64,000 nucleotides of DNA from the NCBI GenBank assembly GCA_942486035.1, contig CALNXK010000033.1:2057501-2121500 (forward strand), in the 5' to 3' direction. This DNA comes from Porites lobata. Its lineage: Eukaryota > Cnidaria > Anthozoa > Scleractinia > Poritidae. The notes beneath the pieces are model-generated. The model saw only the letters and a list, made by a program, of their open reading frames with translations. It was not told the origin of the DNA and did not search any database. How positions within the stretch are numbered: the stretch's first letter is position 1; every line of letters begins with the position of its first letter. The translations under genes were made by a program, and so were the position numbers. Positions 1-11,000 of the stretch are shown here, piece by piece.

Positions 1-707
1 GACGATTTAAACAGATATCTGGGAAGCTGTCCACCTACCCCTTCCCTAAGCCAACATAAACACTTACGGGCACTTCTCACTTAGCATCTACTTAAACTTG
101 CTTGGCTGACAACTTAAAGGGACTGTGTCACGGCAGTCCAGTTAATTTTCTTTAATTTTGCCAATCACTCGCCCTCAATCGCTATGGAACTTAAAGTAAG
201 CAAAGAAATTTCATGTAAATGACAAAATCAGAGATCCGAGACAAACAAATATCTCTCCTGAGCATTATTTTTGAGGTTAAGAAGCAGGGATCAACTTTGA
301 AAAACTGTTAGGCAGAACAGTTTTAAAAAACCCCTTATTTCAATCCGTTTCAATCTTCAGCAGATTTGCCCATCCGTGGAATCTGTTGTTTCTGTTATGT
401 TATTTTAATCTTCCTTTAAAATTTTAAGCGGTTATTTTAATGTTTCTCTTAATTTAAAGGGCATTTTGTAAATTCCTAATTTGACTGAATTTCATGACAC
501 AGCTCCTTTAACAACAACAGTAAGACTTGAGGATGGCTGGGCCGTGTGGTACTGTAGGTTCAGGAACAACCATCCTTTACTTTCAACTGATTATAATAAT
601 TTGTATAAATGATTCCTTCCTCTATCGCTAACTAACTTGAACGCGGAAAGTAATAATTAAAGCTAATTGATCGTCAATAAATCCTTTTTGCGTGTTTATC
701 TTAACAG
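1..707. other. Upstream non-coding stretch, possibly a 5' UTR intron
   Basis: No convincing coding exon is visible. An acceptor-like TTATCTTAACAG ends at 707, just ahead of the leader of the first gene, so at least the end of this stretch may be an intron in the 5' UTR. No promoter can be placed with confidence. Confidence 0.35.
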
Positions 708-750
708 GGAATAGAAAAGTCTTGTTTCTGCGGATTAACCTAAATTTGCA

Positions 751-1908
751 ATGGAAGGCAACATCGTAGAAGAAAATGGATATATTAATAATCATAGTGA
801 TTCATCGTTTATCAGCGACCATGAAGAGTACTCTGATTATGATGACGACACAGGATCGGAATGCAGCTGTTCCACGTGCTCAACTTGTTCCACGTGCTCA
901 ACGTTCGAAGAGGACGAATTGGAGCCTGGGGAGAGTTATGACGAGGAAGATTTGCAATGTCCCGAATGTGAACATGAGATGCAAAAAGAAATTCACTACT
1001 GTCATAGTGATACTGACTCACTAGACAAAACTCAACTACAGGACAACGAGTTTCACTTTGCAGGAAAAAACGGTCTTACAAGCGAAGATCAATTTGTTTT
1101 CGATAAGTTTGCTGAGGTAATGGTATTAAGTTCGGACGATGCGCAGTTTAAAAATGGCGAGTACCTAATGAATGGCGAGAAAAACTCCAATGAAATTCTC
1201 CTGGGTGGCAAACAAAGGAAAAAGAAAGTCCATTTTATGGATTCTTCGTCATCTTCTGATGACGTAGCTTATGACGTAGCTCAAGCTGAAGCTTACTCTA
1301 TTTCCAGTCTCTCGGACAGCAGTACGAGCGGCTCATACCCAGACTGCATTCAGCCTCTTCAAAACGGCTACAATTATCCTCATATACTAAAGAATAATCA
1401 AGAGCATAAGGAGCACAAAGGAGATCTATCAGAAGGCGAATTGGAAAGGGAATACAATCGGTTAAGAGCTGTTTTTAAGACGATTGATCCTTTGAAACTT
1501 CATGGTATCCTTAAACACAGTCTAAAAACAAAAAACTCTGACGTCATCTTGGCTTTGGGAACATTACTTCCGAAAAGCAAGTTTACCGCTGACACCGTTC
1601 ATTGCGTTCGCTGTCACAAGGAATATGATCCACACTACGGAAGAAAACGATGTGTTCTTTATCACCCTGAGAAAGACGTTTGGAAAGTGTCCCAGAATTC
1701 TGAGGGAGCTACTTTTAAATGTAGTTTGTGTTCGACCGCGTTTACAATGAAAGGAACCTGGGAGTATAAATTGAGTCAAGCGTCCGAACAGAATTGTGGG
1801 ATTTGTTTTGATGGCGTTCACACGCCTGATCCAAGTTACGTTAGTTACCAGCCCTCTGGCGCGGCTCAGTGTTGTGAGGATAAAGGCTGCATAGTATTTT
1901 ATGTATAG
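751..1908 (+). CDS. Uncharacterised acidic, cysteine-rich protein with a PP1-docking-like motif (385 aa)
   Basis: A single uninterrupted reading frame runs from ATG at 751 to TAG at 1908, with a poly(A) signal about 180 bp downstream. I do not recognise the family. Residues 15-65 are acidic and serine-rich and contain a short Cys repeat (C38, C40, C43, C46, C49). A CPEC pair lies at 70-73. Residues 154-162 read KQRKKKVHF: a basic patch overlapping a match to the RVxF consensus by which many regulators dock protein phosphatase 1, followed by SSSSSDD. A helical-looking segment at 225-275 leads into a C-terminal Cys region with CxxC pairs at 285/288, 324/327 and 349/352, plus C301, H305, C374, C375 and C380, which looks like a zinc-binding fold. 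There is no signal peptide or membrane segment, so it is probably nuclear or cytosolic (inference). The open length and skewed but non-repetitive composition support a real gene. Confidence 0.75.
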   Translation: MEGNIVEENGYINNHSDSSFISDHEEYSDYDDDTGSECSCSTCSTCSTCSTFEEDELEPGESYDEEDLQCPECEHEMQKEIHYCHSDTDSLDKTQLQDNEFHFAGKNGLTSEDQFVFDKFAEVMVLSSDDAQFKNGEYLMNGEKNSNEILLGGKQRKKKVHFMDSSSSSDDVAYDVAQAEAYSISSLSDSSTSGSYPDCIQPLQNGYNYPHILKNNQEHKEHKGDLSEGELEREYNRLRAVFKTIDPLKLHGILKHSLKTKNSDVILALGTLLPKSKFTADTVHCVRCHKEYDPHYGRKRCVLYHPEKDVWKVSQNSEGATFKCSLCSTAFTMKGTWEYKLSQASEQNCGICFDGVHTPDPSYVSYQPSGAAQCCEDKGCIVFYV

Positions 1909-2089
1909 CTAAATCATTCGGTCATAATTCACTTGTTTTATAAAATGATCTAAATGTAAACCATATGGACGTCTCATCTATTTTAAACTGAATCTTATTT
2001 GAATCATATCGATTTTTTTTACTGAGAAAATCTTTCGCACATCTATCTTAGTTCAGTCATTCTCTAACCTTGTTTTATTTAGAGTAACA

Positions 2090-2095
2090 AATAAA
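2090..2095 (+). terminator. Poly(A) signal AATAAA for the first gene
   Basis: AATAAA lies 182 bp after the stop codon of the 385-residue gene, in AT-rich sequence, at a normal position for a metazoan 3' UTR. Confidence 0.6.
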
Positions 2096-2168
2096 GCTCA
2101 AGACTTGTACGTACTCTCCCCACTCTTGGATAGACATTCTTACCTTACACAAGCTTACACAGGGTCTC

Positions 2169-2430
2169 ATGGATTTTCGCCCCAGTGCTTACCGTTCGCT
2201 TTACCAGGCGCGGCCATCTGGTCAACAGGTCCAAGCTCAGCCTCGTCCCCAGGGCACTTTCCCACTCGTCCCATTTTCTAAGGAAAAAGCCCTGAGCACG
2301 AGGCTGGTCCAAGCTCTTGAGGTGATGAGTTTTACCCTCCCCTTCCCCCCTGGGAACGAGGCTGGTCCAGGCTCTTACGGTGATCTCTTACCTCCCCCCC
2401 CGCCCTTCCGTTCCCTTTTGTGTATCACAT
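2169..2430. repeat. GC-rich repeat fragment with recurring 'ACGAGGCTGGTCCA' words
   Basis: The words ACGAGGCTGGTCCA and its variants occur at about 2300 and 2350, amid C-rich runs. The open frame across it is proline-rich and has no domain character, so it is read as a low-complexity repeat rather than a gene. Confidence 0.4.
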
Positions 2431-2650
2431 GAATTTTACTTTGAGCTCTGATTAGTTCATTGCGCTATCTGTATCTGTTTTGATTAGAAAGGATCTGACC
2501 TCGCGATTACTTTGGCTTTGTTGCACAATAATTAAAAGGCCAGATATAAAAGACTGGTTACGTGCTTTCTCTACTCAAGAGTAGAAACTGTGGCTACCCC
2601 TCCCCTAGGTCACACTTTTGCCCCAAGTGAGAAGTAAGTGTTAGAAAGTA

Positions 2651-2998
2651 GCTTAAGCAACAACAACGGCGACGGCTACGAAAACGTCACTTAAAAAGTG
2701 AAATCGCTCTGCTTCAAACTTTATCGCAATTATTCCATCTCGTTCAATTGGTCAAATGTTGGCAAATTTTTCTGCAGTTGCATTCTAAAGGACTTTATCG
2801 AAGTCCAGGAAAAGTCGTTGTCTTGTTTTCACCTCTTCCATAAGAAGTGAAATTAGGCAGTTTCACGTCGTAATCGTGCAGTGAAGGCAATGAAATGTAC
2901 AAAAAGCGTGATGCACGTACAAACAGTTGTTGTTTTGCTAATCTAAACCTATTAGTTTTTTGCCGTTCTTGTTGCTATCGCCGTCATCGTTGCTTAAT
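2651..2998. mobile_element. MITE-like repeat, copy 1 of a family also present at 7830-8189
   Basis: The ends are inverted (GCTTAAGCAACAACAACGGC against the reverse complement of GCCGTCATCGTTGCTTAATC). The interior shares long collinear identity with 7830-8189, for example ACGGCTACGAAAACGTCACT and AAAGCGTGATGCACGT. It has no coding capacity and looks like a non-autonomous DNA transposon. Confidence 0.7.
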
Positions 2999-3100
2999 CT
3001 CTAATGTTGACTTAGGGGAGGAGTAGATGGTAGGAGCCTCTATCTCTACTAATTTCTTGACTGATTGGCACCTGTAGGGGGTCAGTTACCCAGAAACCTC

Positions 3101-3454
3101 AATAGACCTTTTTACCGATACGGCAGCCATACTGAATTTACTAGATTTAAGGAGTATTATGGGATGCCCAGGGAGCACTCGCTCAGTATTTACGCGGGCT
3201 TTTCGGGCATAAAGAGAACTTCAACGTATACTTCTCGGGAAAAAGGCGATCATTATTACATCCAAGCAAGGCACAACGATCTTTTTTTCTCATTACAATC
3301 TTTTTCTAGGAAAACTTATAGAAAAATTGGCCGAAAAGCGCGCGTAAATACTGAGGGAATATATCGGATCGTGCTAATGCCCACTGGGCATCCCATAATA
3401 CTCCTTAAAGCTAATAAATTCAATATGGCCGCCTTATCGGTAAAAAAATCTATT
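3101..3454. mobile_element. Foldback (inverted-repeat) element
   Basis: The left arm at 3101-3170 is the imperfect reverse complement of the right arm at 3385-3454 (about 70 bp each; shared words GGAGTATTATGGGATGCCCA and ACCGATACGGCAGCCATA with few mismatches). About 215 bp of loop separates them. The 146-aa frame across it is incidental. Confidence 0.8.
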
Positions 3455-3654
3455 GATCCGAAACTGGGACTGAAGCTCGTGCTACTCACTCGAGTGGATC
3501 TATAAATCGAAATTGTATATCCTGTGCAGATTTTACAACGCAGATTATCATACTTAGCCGTATGCGATTCCCGCATTAACCCATTCGCCCTTGGAGATTT
3601 TGACTCAAAACGGCGCCTTGTGTACTCTATACTGCAGCTGACAGATAACCCACA

Positions 3655-3900
3655 AAACTCGAAAGCAGAAAGCAATAAACTCAAAACAGAAACACGCAAG
3701 CCAAAACGGAAACCCAAGCCCCAAAACAGAAACACGCGAGTAGGAAACAGAAACACGCCGCTCAATGCCAAAACGGAAATACAAAACAGCACACAAAACA
3801 AAAGCACAAAATAGAAACATAATGTTAAAAAAAAAACAGCAAAAAGCAAAACAACCACAAAACTCGAAACTGAAACACGTAAATAACAAAACAAAAACGA
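3655..3900. repeat. Degenerate purine-rich tandem repeat (CAAAACAGAAACACG-like)
   Basis: Imperfect copies of CAAAACGGAAAC, CAAAACAGAAACACG and similar words run for about 245 bp with strong strand asymmetry (A/C/G, few T). Read on the minus strand it gives a Phe/Leu/Val/Cys-rich frame that imitates a membrane protein. Confidence 0.65.
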
Positions 3901-4890
3901 ATGAATGAATGATTCATCCCTGCATCTCAATGTCATTTCTTTTGCTTTATTCCCCTGAGCCTCTTCCAGAACAGGCTTCAAAAAATCCTTTCGGAGAAGT
4001 AGCGCAGGCCGGGCTCATTTCCCAACAGCGGCGCTCTAGTTTTAAGTTGAATTATTTACGGTACTGTTCTCTAATAAGCTCCCTCCCCCAGGGGGGTCAT
4101 ACTTATTTCAATCCCATTTGGAGGGAGAAGGGGTTAATAGAGACGGGGAGTCGACCAAGGGATATTAGTCGAAAATTAGTAGCAATTTCACCAGACTGCG
4201 CATGCACCAAAATAAAAGTCCTCGCTTCTCTCGTCCCCAAAGCCACTCGGCTTATACCTGACCAAAAAAACCAAGGGCTCTGGGGACGCGAATGTGTGAT
4301 GAGGGCATTTTCTCAGCTCAATTCACTGATCGTGATTTTTTTTCTTACATTTCGTTGCTTTTAATTTAATTTTAAAAAGGTCATTATGCATTCAGCCTGG
4401 CAATACGAAACCTAAAAGAGCACTTTTCTGTTAACCGCTTCTTCAAAATATAATCGGGTAGCGGCACCATACAATTCTTTTTAATAGTAATAATCATTTT
4501 TTTCCGCAATAAATAGTACTTAACACCTGTTCGCTTCACTGTCGGCTCACCATTTGCTTTCTAACCAATCTCGCAGCCTTTATTTAACTCAAAGAAATTT
4601 TTAATTCTTAAAGCATTCACTTTTATCTCAATCGGCTAATAGAGCCTAATATAATTATCTTTTTCATCGTTTCTCAGTAAGCAAATGTTACACAAGCTAC
4701 CCTAAATTCTCGTTAGACCTCATCAAAACAATTAAACAATTTCTGCTTTGAATGATTTTCATTACGCCCGGATTCGCTATCGCAGATCAGTTGACGTGTC
4801 ATTGTTTGCACTTGTCAAAACACTCCTTTTCTTCAAGTAATTGCTTCTATCCTGACCTAATATGATGCTAATGTTTTTATTGTTATTGGC
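3901..4890. other. Intergenic region without recognisable gene
   Basis: I see no exon-like coding segment. There is a short GC-rich patch near 4080-4150 (CCCTCCCCCAGGGGGG) and otherwise unique AT-rich DNA leading to the promoter of the secreted-protein gene. Confidence 0.4.
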
Positions 4891-4899
4891 ATTAAAGGG

Positions 4900-4907
4900 T
4901 ATATAAT
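4900..4907 (+). promoter_or_regulatory. TATA box of the secreted modular protein gene
   Basis: TATATAAT lies in the context GGGTATATAATTAG, about 124 bp before the ATG at 5031. A start site about 30 bp downstream would give a 5' UTR near 100 nt. The assignment rests on position and match only. Confidence 0.5.
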
Positions 4908-5030
4908 TAGTTTTAGTCGTCTCTAACAGGGCACTCGTATCTCACGACGCATTAGATATCGATCGGGCTTAGTGCTGGAGTATTAAGCCAATTTTCGCAG
5001 TACGTTCCCTTTGCCCAAGCCAGCGTCAAC

Positions 5031-8000
5031 ATGGAAACACGGTTAATTCTTTTTCTTCTTCTGCTGTGCGCGGAGTTCGATCACCAAGGTATTTATGTTG
5101 TCATAGCATCCTAACATTAACTTGTGAAACTAGTGGTATGTTATGCTCTTATTCGCTAACTCAGTAGAATAAAGTAATTGAAGTCGTTATTTAAGAAAAA
5201 TCATTTCCAAAGACTTGGGCTGAAAGTAATGGTTACAAGAATACTTCAATACAAGAGATTTGTCTGAGAAAAGCCACTAACTCGCTTTTTAAGTAATCAT
5301 GCAAGTATACTGACTTAGAAATGTTTAAAAAGGCCGACCGACCTTGTTTAAACAAATTAAAAGACCTTTGTTAAACCTTTTGTCGATTTTGCTGGCGGCA
5401 GACGGTTGTCGAGAACCTTCCAGTTTTAAATTAGGGTACTGAAGATAACAAGAAGCATAAGTTCATAAATCAAAGATATCAAGAAACGAGGTGGTCATCA
5501 AAAGACAGCTTCCATTAAAATCATTATGCTCGCACTTAAGAATTTTAATCGTCGACTCAAGAGCTATGAGACAACTACCCTGATTTTGTCACGTTTTAAA
5601 AGTTTTTTAGCAGGCCACACTGTACAAATGCTTTAATTATAGATGTTGTTTTGAGGTTGCGGCAAAACTGTACTAGTGAGACTTTTTTACCACACCACAA
5701 AAACAGTTCCCGCTGTGAATTTATACAACTAATAAATCTAAGATTCAATCATGTGCCAGTTAGTCTGCTGCACAGCCGTTTTTAGAGGGTTGTGTAGCAG
5801 ACTATCTAGCAGTCGACTGTTTCCAGAGTTTTTAATTTTTTTTTCTATCTCTTCTCTTTGTTTCATAAAAACTATCCCAAATCATAGTTTCTACGGCCAG
5901 GTCAACTGTGCAATTACAAGACGTACACAAAATCCAAAATGAATAACCAATTCGATTTTGAGGCAAATACGTATACATGTAGTTGGCTCCTTTCGAGAGC
6001 AGGCTATTGCTTTCCCTTAAAAAAATAATTAACTTTGAGCGGTAAAGGACAATTTTAATTCCATCTCGACCTAAGAATTTTGACTTAAAATTAATTTAAG
6101 CAATTTATTTTCATGTTAAATGGTTGCCGCTGGAAATAATAAAAAAAGACTTTAATTACCATCATATATTTTTAATCTGGCAGCATCAGGCGAATGTACA
6201 GTCGGGATGCTTTGTTTGCTGTGACTGTAATTTTTGATGAATTTCCATCTTGGTTAGAATCTCTTTTCAACTGAAATTGGTTTTGCACGATTAGCGGATA
6301 TACATCGGCTAGTTACCAATCAGAGCGCCAATCGAAAAACTGATCGATAATCGTTAGTGGGTGCATATAACATGAAGGATGCCTGGGGATCAAAGAGGGC
6401 CATGAACTATGGCCACTAACAAAGCTACCTTTGAAAGGGAAATGTGTCCACTTAACTCACCTTGTGGTTTTCACCTAAATGTACCAACAACGGCGTTAGG
6501 GTTTTTGAGTGTGAAATATTTTTCGTGAGTTACACTTGAAATGTGAATAGACTTTTTCGCCACCAGCGCGAGTCCCAGCTCCTTCCTGGTAATCAGACTG
6601 GATTGAATTCTCCCTTGACGAATTACAGTCGCTGGGACAGCGAGTGCCGGCATGCGCAAACGCACCCTTATCTGAGTGCCGAGATCTCCCGCTGTTAGTA
6701 GGTTGGGCCCATCTGCCTGCCTGTGGGAGATCTGGGTACGAGATTACCAGTCGGAGATTGTTGCATAGCTTTTAAAAGGGACCCCGAAAGATTATTCTAT
6801 CCCTTAATCCTACTCTTCTCTTCTCCCGTCCAGTTAAGGCCTGGCATTGCAGTTCTTGTGAGGTAGCATACAAGGCGAAGGGATGTTTCCAAGACAGTCC
6901 CAATCGCGTGCTTAAGGAACAAGTGTTGAACGAAAGAGATAAGACTAGCAAGGTGTATGGCGGGCGAATGATCAACTGGAGGGATTGGAACAACTACATG
7001 CAAGGGTTTGCTTGTCGATGCGCAAAGATTGTTAAGGCGAAGGGTTACAAAGTGTTTGGATTACAGTTTTATGGTAAGGGCTTTAAATGAGTGATTACAA
7101 ACGAGCCCGCATATTTCTTATAACTGATGTATACTTTTAGAAGAGGACTCAGTTTGGATTGCTCGGCACACAATGGGATATTAACTATAGCCTCATAAGC
7201 CATAACTTTGTACCTTTTACCACATAAAAGTACTACTTAGTAGCTTTTCATTTGCTTGGTCATATTCATTGACAGACTCAAAAGTTAAAACCACGGTTTC
7301 ACAACATAAAAAACAGTACCATAGGAAACTCAGTAGCTTTCATTTTAATTGTAAGTATCATAGGATTTCATTCACAGACTCAAGTTGAGACCACCTTGAA
7401 GTGCCGCATAGTAAACAGCACTTCACAAAATACTGTTCCATGGTTTTAATCTGAACGGTCACACACTAGGATTCAGTTCTCCACGAACTCAAAGCTACTA
7501 AGAACTTTCTCTTGTGTACAGGTTCTCCTTGAGTGTTCATCTGCAAAAGTTAAGGTGACGTTGATAGGGGCCGGAAGCTTCTTTTTAGAGAAAAATTAAC
7601 TTCTCTAGCGAGGAGGGGTTAATAGTCTGATTGGTTAAAGCATTATTTTTTGGCCTGTTTCAGGGGAGTGTTGGAGTGGACAGCCAGGTTCTTATAACCT
7701 GAAAACTGTTATGACAAAGGAGTCCTGCATATCAGACAACTACGCGAAATGCAATCGTTTTGACCGGCACTGCGTTGGACAACAATGGACAAACTTTGTT
7801 TATGAACTGGGTAAGACACAAATCGTCTGTAGTTTATTAGCAACAACGACGGCTACGAAAACGTCACTTAAAAAGCGAATTGACGCTGCTTCAAACTTTA
7901 TCGCACTTATTTCATTTCATTTAAAATTACTTTGTCAAGTGTTGGCAATCGTTTTGAAGTGCATGAATTCTAAAGGACTTTATCAAAGTTCAGGAAAAGA

Positions 8001-11000
8001 AAAAGGAAGTTGTTGTCTGGTGTTCCCGTCCTCGACAAAAAGAGAATTTAGGCACTTTCACGTTGTAGTCGTGCACGCGAAAGTAAAGAAATGTACAAAA
8101 AAGCGTGATGCACGTGCAAAGTTGTTGTTTTGCTTATCTAAACCTATTGCTTTTTGCCGTTTTCGTTGCTTAAGCTCCCTAATAAACTATCACTTTCTCG
8201 GCAAACTTTCTCGCGATGACATTGCACCAACGTCATGATTGGACAAGAACAACGTCCAAGACGCCTAAAAATTAGCAATTTGGAATAAACCCAAATTAAA
8301 TCCTTCTAAATCTTACCCGGTTCCCCAAGCCAAATTTAGAAGGATTTTGTATGGAATTTAAACCTAACTCGACATAGTTCGGAAATCACTTCGGTACTCT
8401 ATTGCACCGAACAAGAGCAGTATTTTCAAATGCCGATATTTTCGAATACTTTCCTAAACAAGATGTAATTCAGATTCTACATTCTCAGATGTAATTCTCC
8501 AATGTTCATGATCAGTAGCCTGGGTTAAATGTTAAGATTCATAAGATTGAACGGATCAAAACACTGTCGAAAATGCTTTGAAGATTATCCGATGGAAAGT
8601 TTAGAGGCTTGAGAGATTCATTTCCTTTGAGGCTCAGTTATTAGGTTTACACTGGGGGACAATAAGTACGCCATAATATAACCTGCATAACGGGCACTTT
8701 ATAAGCCAAGCGAGGCGAACGCGGCATTTTGCACGAAGCGCGAGACGAGGGGAGGAGCAGGCGCTTTGTTTTTCTGCTCCCCTCGTCTCGCGCTTCGCCC
8801 AAAATGCCGCGTTAACGTCGATTTGCTCATAAAGCGCCTGTTATGCAGGCTATATTGTGGCGTACTTATTGTCCCTCGCTTAGCTCATGCATGCAGGTTT
8901 GCCACAACATCGTTCATTCGCTGATGATGATTCACTGAGCATGCTTTTTTAAAATCTCTATTGTGATTTAGAATCTGACTGTGGTTTGGACTTTGAACGA
9001 TTGGGCTGCTTCAGAGACAATAAACAAGAACCACGCCCAATTCCCAGTTACATGATGACGGACAGAGAGCCGAGGCTTAAGATCTACAGCGGCCAGTCAA
9101 TTGACTGGCGAAACTGGGATGTATATTTGCCTGAGTTCGTCTGCCGGTGCGCCAAGCTGGCGAAACTAAAAGGACACTCTACATTTGGAGTGCAGTACTA
9201 TGGTGTGTATTAAGTGATATCATCCTTTTGGTTGTTTAGCTATTGCCGTAGATAAGCGGCGGGGAGGTAAATATTTATGATATTGTTAACCTCGTCCTAA
9301 GGCCTTCTTGTTTTCCAACATGGCGGCTGCAGTTTCGAGAAGAGGTTGTATACTTACTCTGTGGGTCTGAAGTATACAGCAACTTAAATTAATCAGATAC
9401 GAACAGTGGCTGAACGTTTAAGTAGGTCATCGGAACACAATCTGGGGCACTTGCCATAAAATTCTCGAACGACCCGACCTCAGCGCTTTGTATGGAAAAC
9501 GGTCTTTTCGCTCAAAAGTCGATCCGACTACACTGAGGTCGATTCGCCTACATGATTTAAGTAACGAGTTTCGCCCACACTGAAGTTTATGAATCTAATA
9601 ATAGTGTTGTATAAATGGGAGTAAAGCTTACCAAAGACACTGGCATGTTTAAACTATATATTTATTGTAGTATCAACCTAATATCGCGAATTTCTAACGC
9701 AAATGTGTTCTTTGCGAATCGACCTTAAGTAAATGGGCGAAACAACTTCAAATCGACTTCTGTATGGGCGAATCGACTTGTAGGCGAAACGACCGACATT
9801 TCCTTTTTATGAATCGGAGTAGTGGCGGCTGACATTACCAACTCCACCCCAACTTTATCTGATATTCAACTACCTTTCTTTATTAGGAGAATGTTGGAGT
9901 GGTCTGCACTCACAAGATACCTACGATAAGTTGGGCTTCTCAAACAACTGCGTGGATCACTGTTTTGAGAAGTGCAGACCTTTCGAAAAATTTTGCTCGG
10001 GAAAGAACTTTGCCAATGCGGTTTATCGACTGTCGGGTGAGTAAGACTTTTCTCATTACTACATACTTATTTTTAAAACACATAATAAAATTCTAACATC
10101 AAATTTCAACATTTCACGCCGTCCATTCCTATTCATTTGTGGCTCATGTAGCTTCATTTGCTTACGCCGATATGGAGCGTGACGTCAAGTCAGCCATATT
10201 GGTGTTCCAAACCAATCTTTTGCATGGGAGTGGAACTTTTTTTTCAGGTCAACACGTTCTTTTGTTCCAAAAAATTTGCACAGACGCTGGTCACAAGAGT
10301 AAAAACACTTTATTCCGTTTCCTCAGAGTTCTACTGCAAATTTATAAAGCTTTAGCTCGTACAAAGGTGACATCAACGATAATTGCAGAAAACGAGTGAA
10401 AACAATGTCTTTTTATGCGTGTATCTTACATTTCGAAACATTTCTCTGCCATTTTTGTTCTCTTCACCTATGTCTCGGGTGTAATGGCTGCTAAAGGGCG
10501 ATAGAGAAAAGCTGCTGAGGGTGGAAATAGATCCATATTGAAGCCAATATTGAAGCAGACTATTACTTGGTACTAGCTCTCTACAGCACATCAGGGTTCT
10601 TTTACTCTTCAGATGCCCCATGCGAGATTTCTTATCAAGCTGTTGGTTGCTATAGTGAGGATTCTTCCAATCGTGCGTTTGCTGAAGAACTCTTAAACCA
10701 GATAGACCCAGCCGATCAAAAGTTCAATGGAGTTATGATGGAATATGGTGATAACTGGCAAAGAGAGTTCGCGAAATTCTTATGCCGATGCGCTCGTGAG
10801 GCACATCACAAGGGTTACACAATGTTTGGCGTACACGAACATGGTAAGAAAAACAGTGTAGAAAATTTTAAGGGGGCAGTGTGCGTTCTTATCTGAAGTT
10901 GTCAACGACTCGCATGTATCACTGAACATTACCTCAACCCTTCTTCTTACTGGCTTGGAACTTGAAGTTACTGAATTAAAGTTGAAAGGGTGGCCTGACT

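Noticed and set aside
2169..2432. 87-codon proline-rich frame
   Set aside because: It is GC-rich repeat debris with recurring ACGAGGCTGGTCCA words and no protein features.
3316..3981. 221-codon minus-strand frame resembling a membrane protein
   Set aside because: It is the reverse reading of the CAAAACAGAAAC repeat and of a foldback arm. The Phe/Leu/Val/Cys richness comes from the base composition.
7711..8238. 175-codon frame as an independent gene
   Set aside because: Only its first part (to 7810) is real: it is exon 3 of the secreted protein. Past the GTAAGA donor it runs into a MITE.
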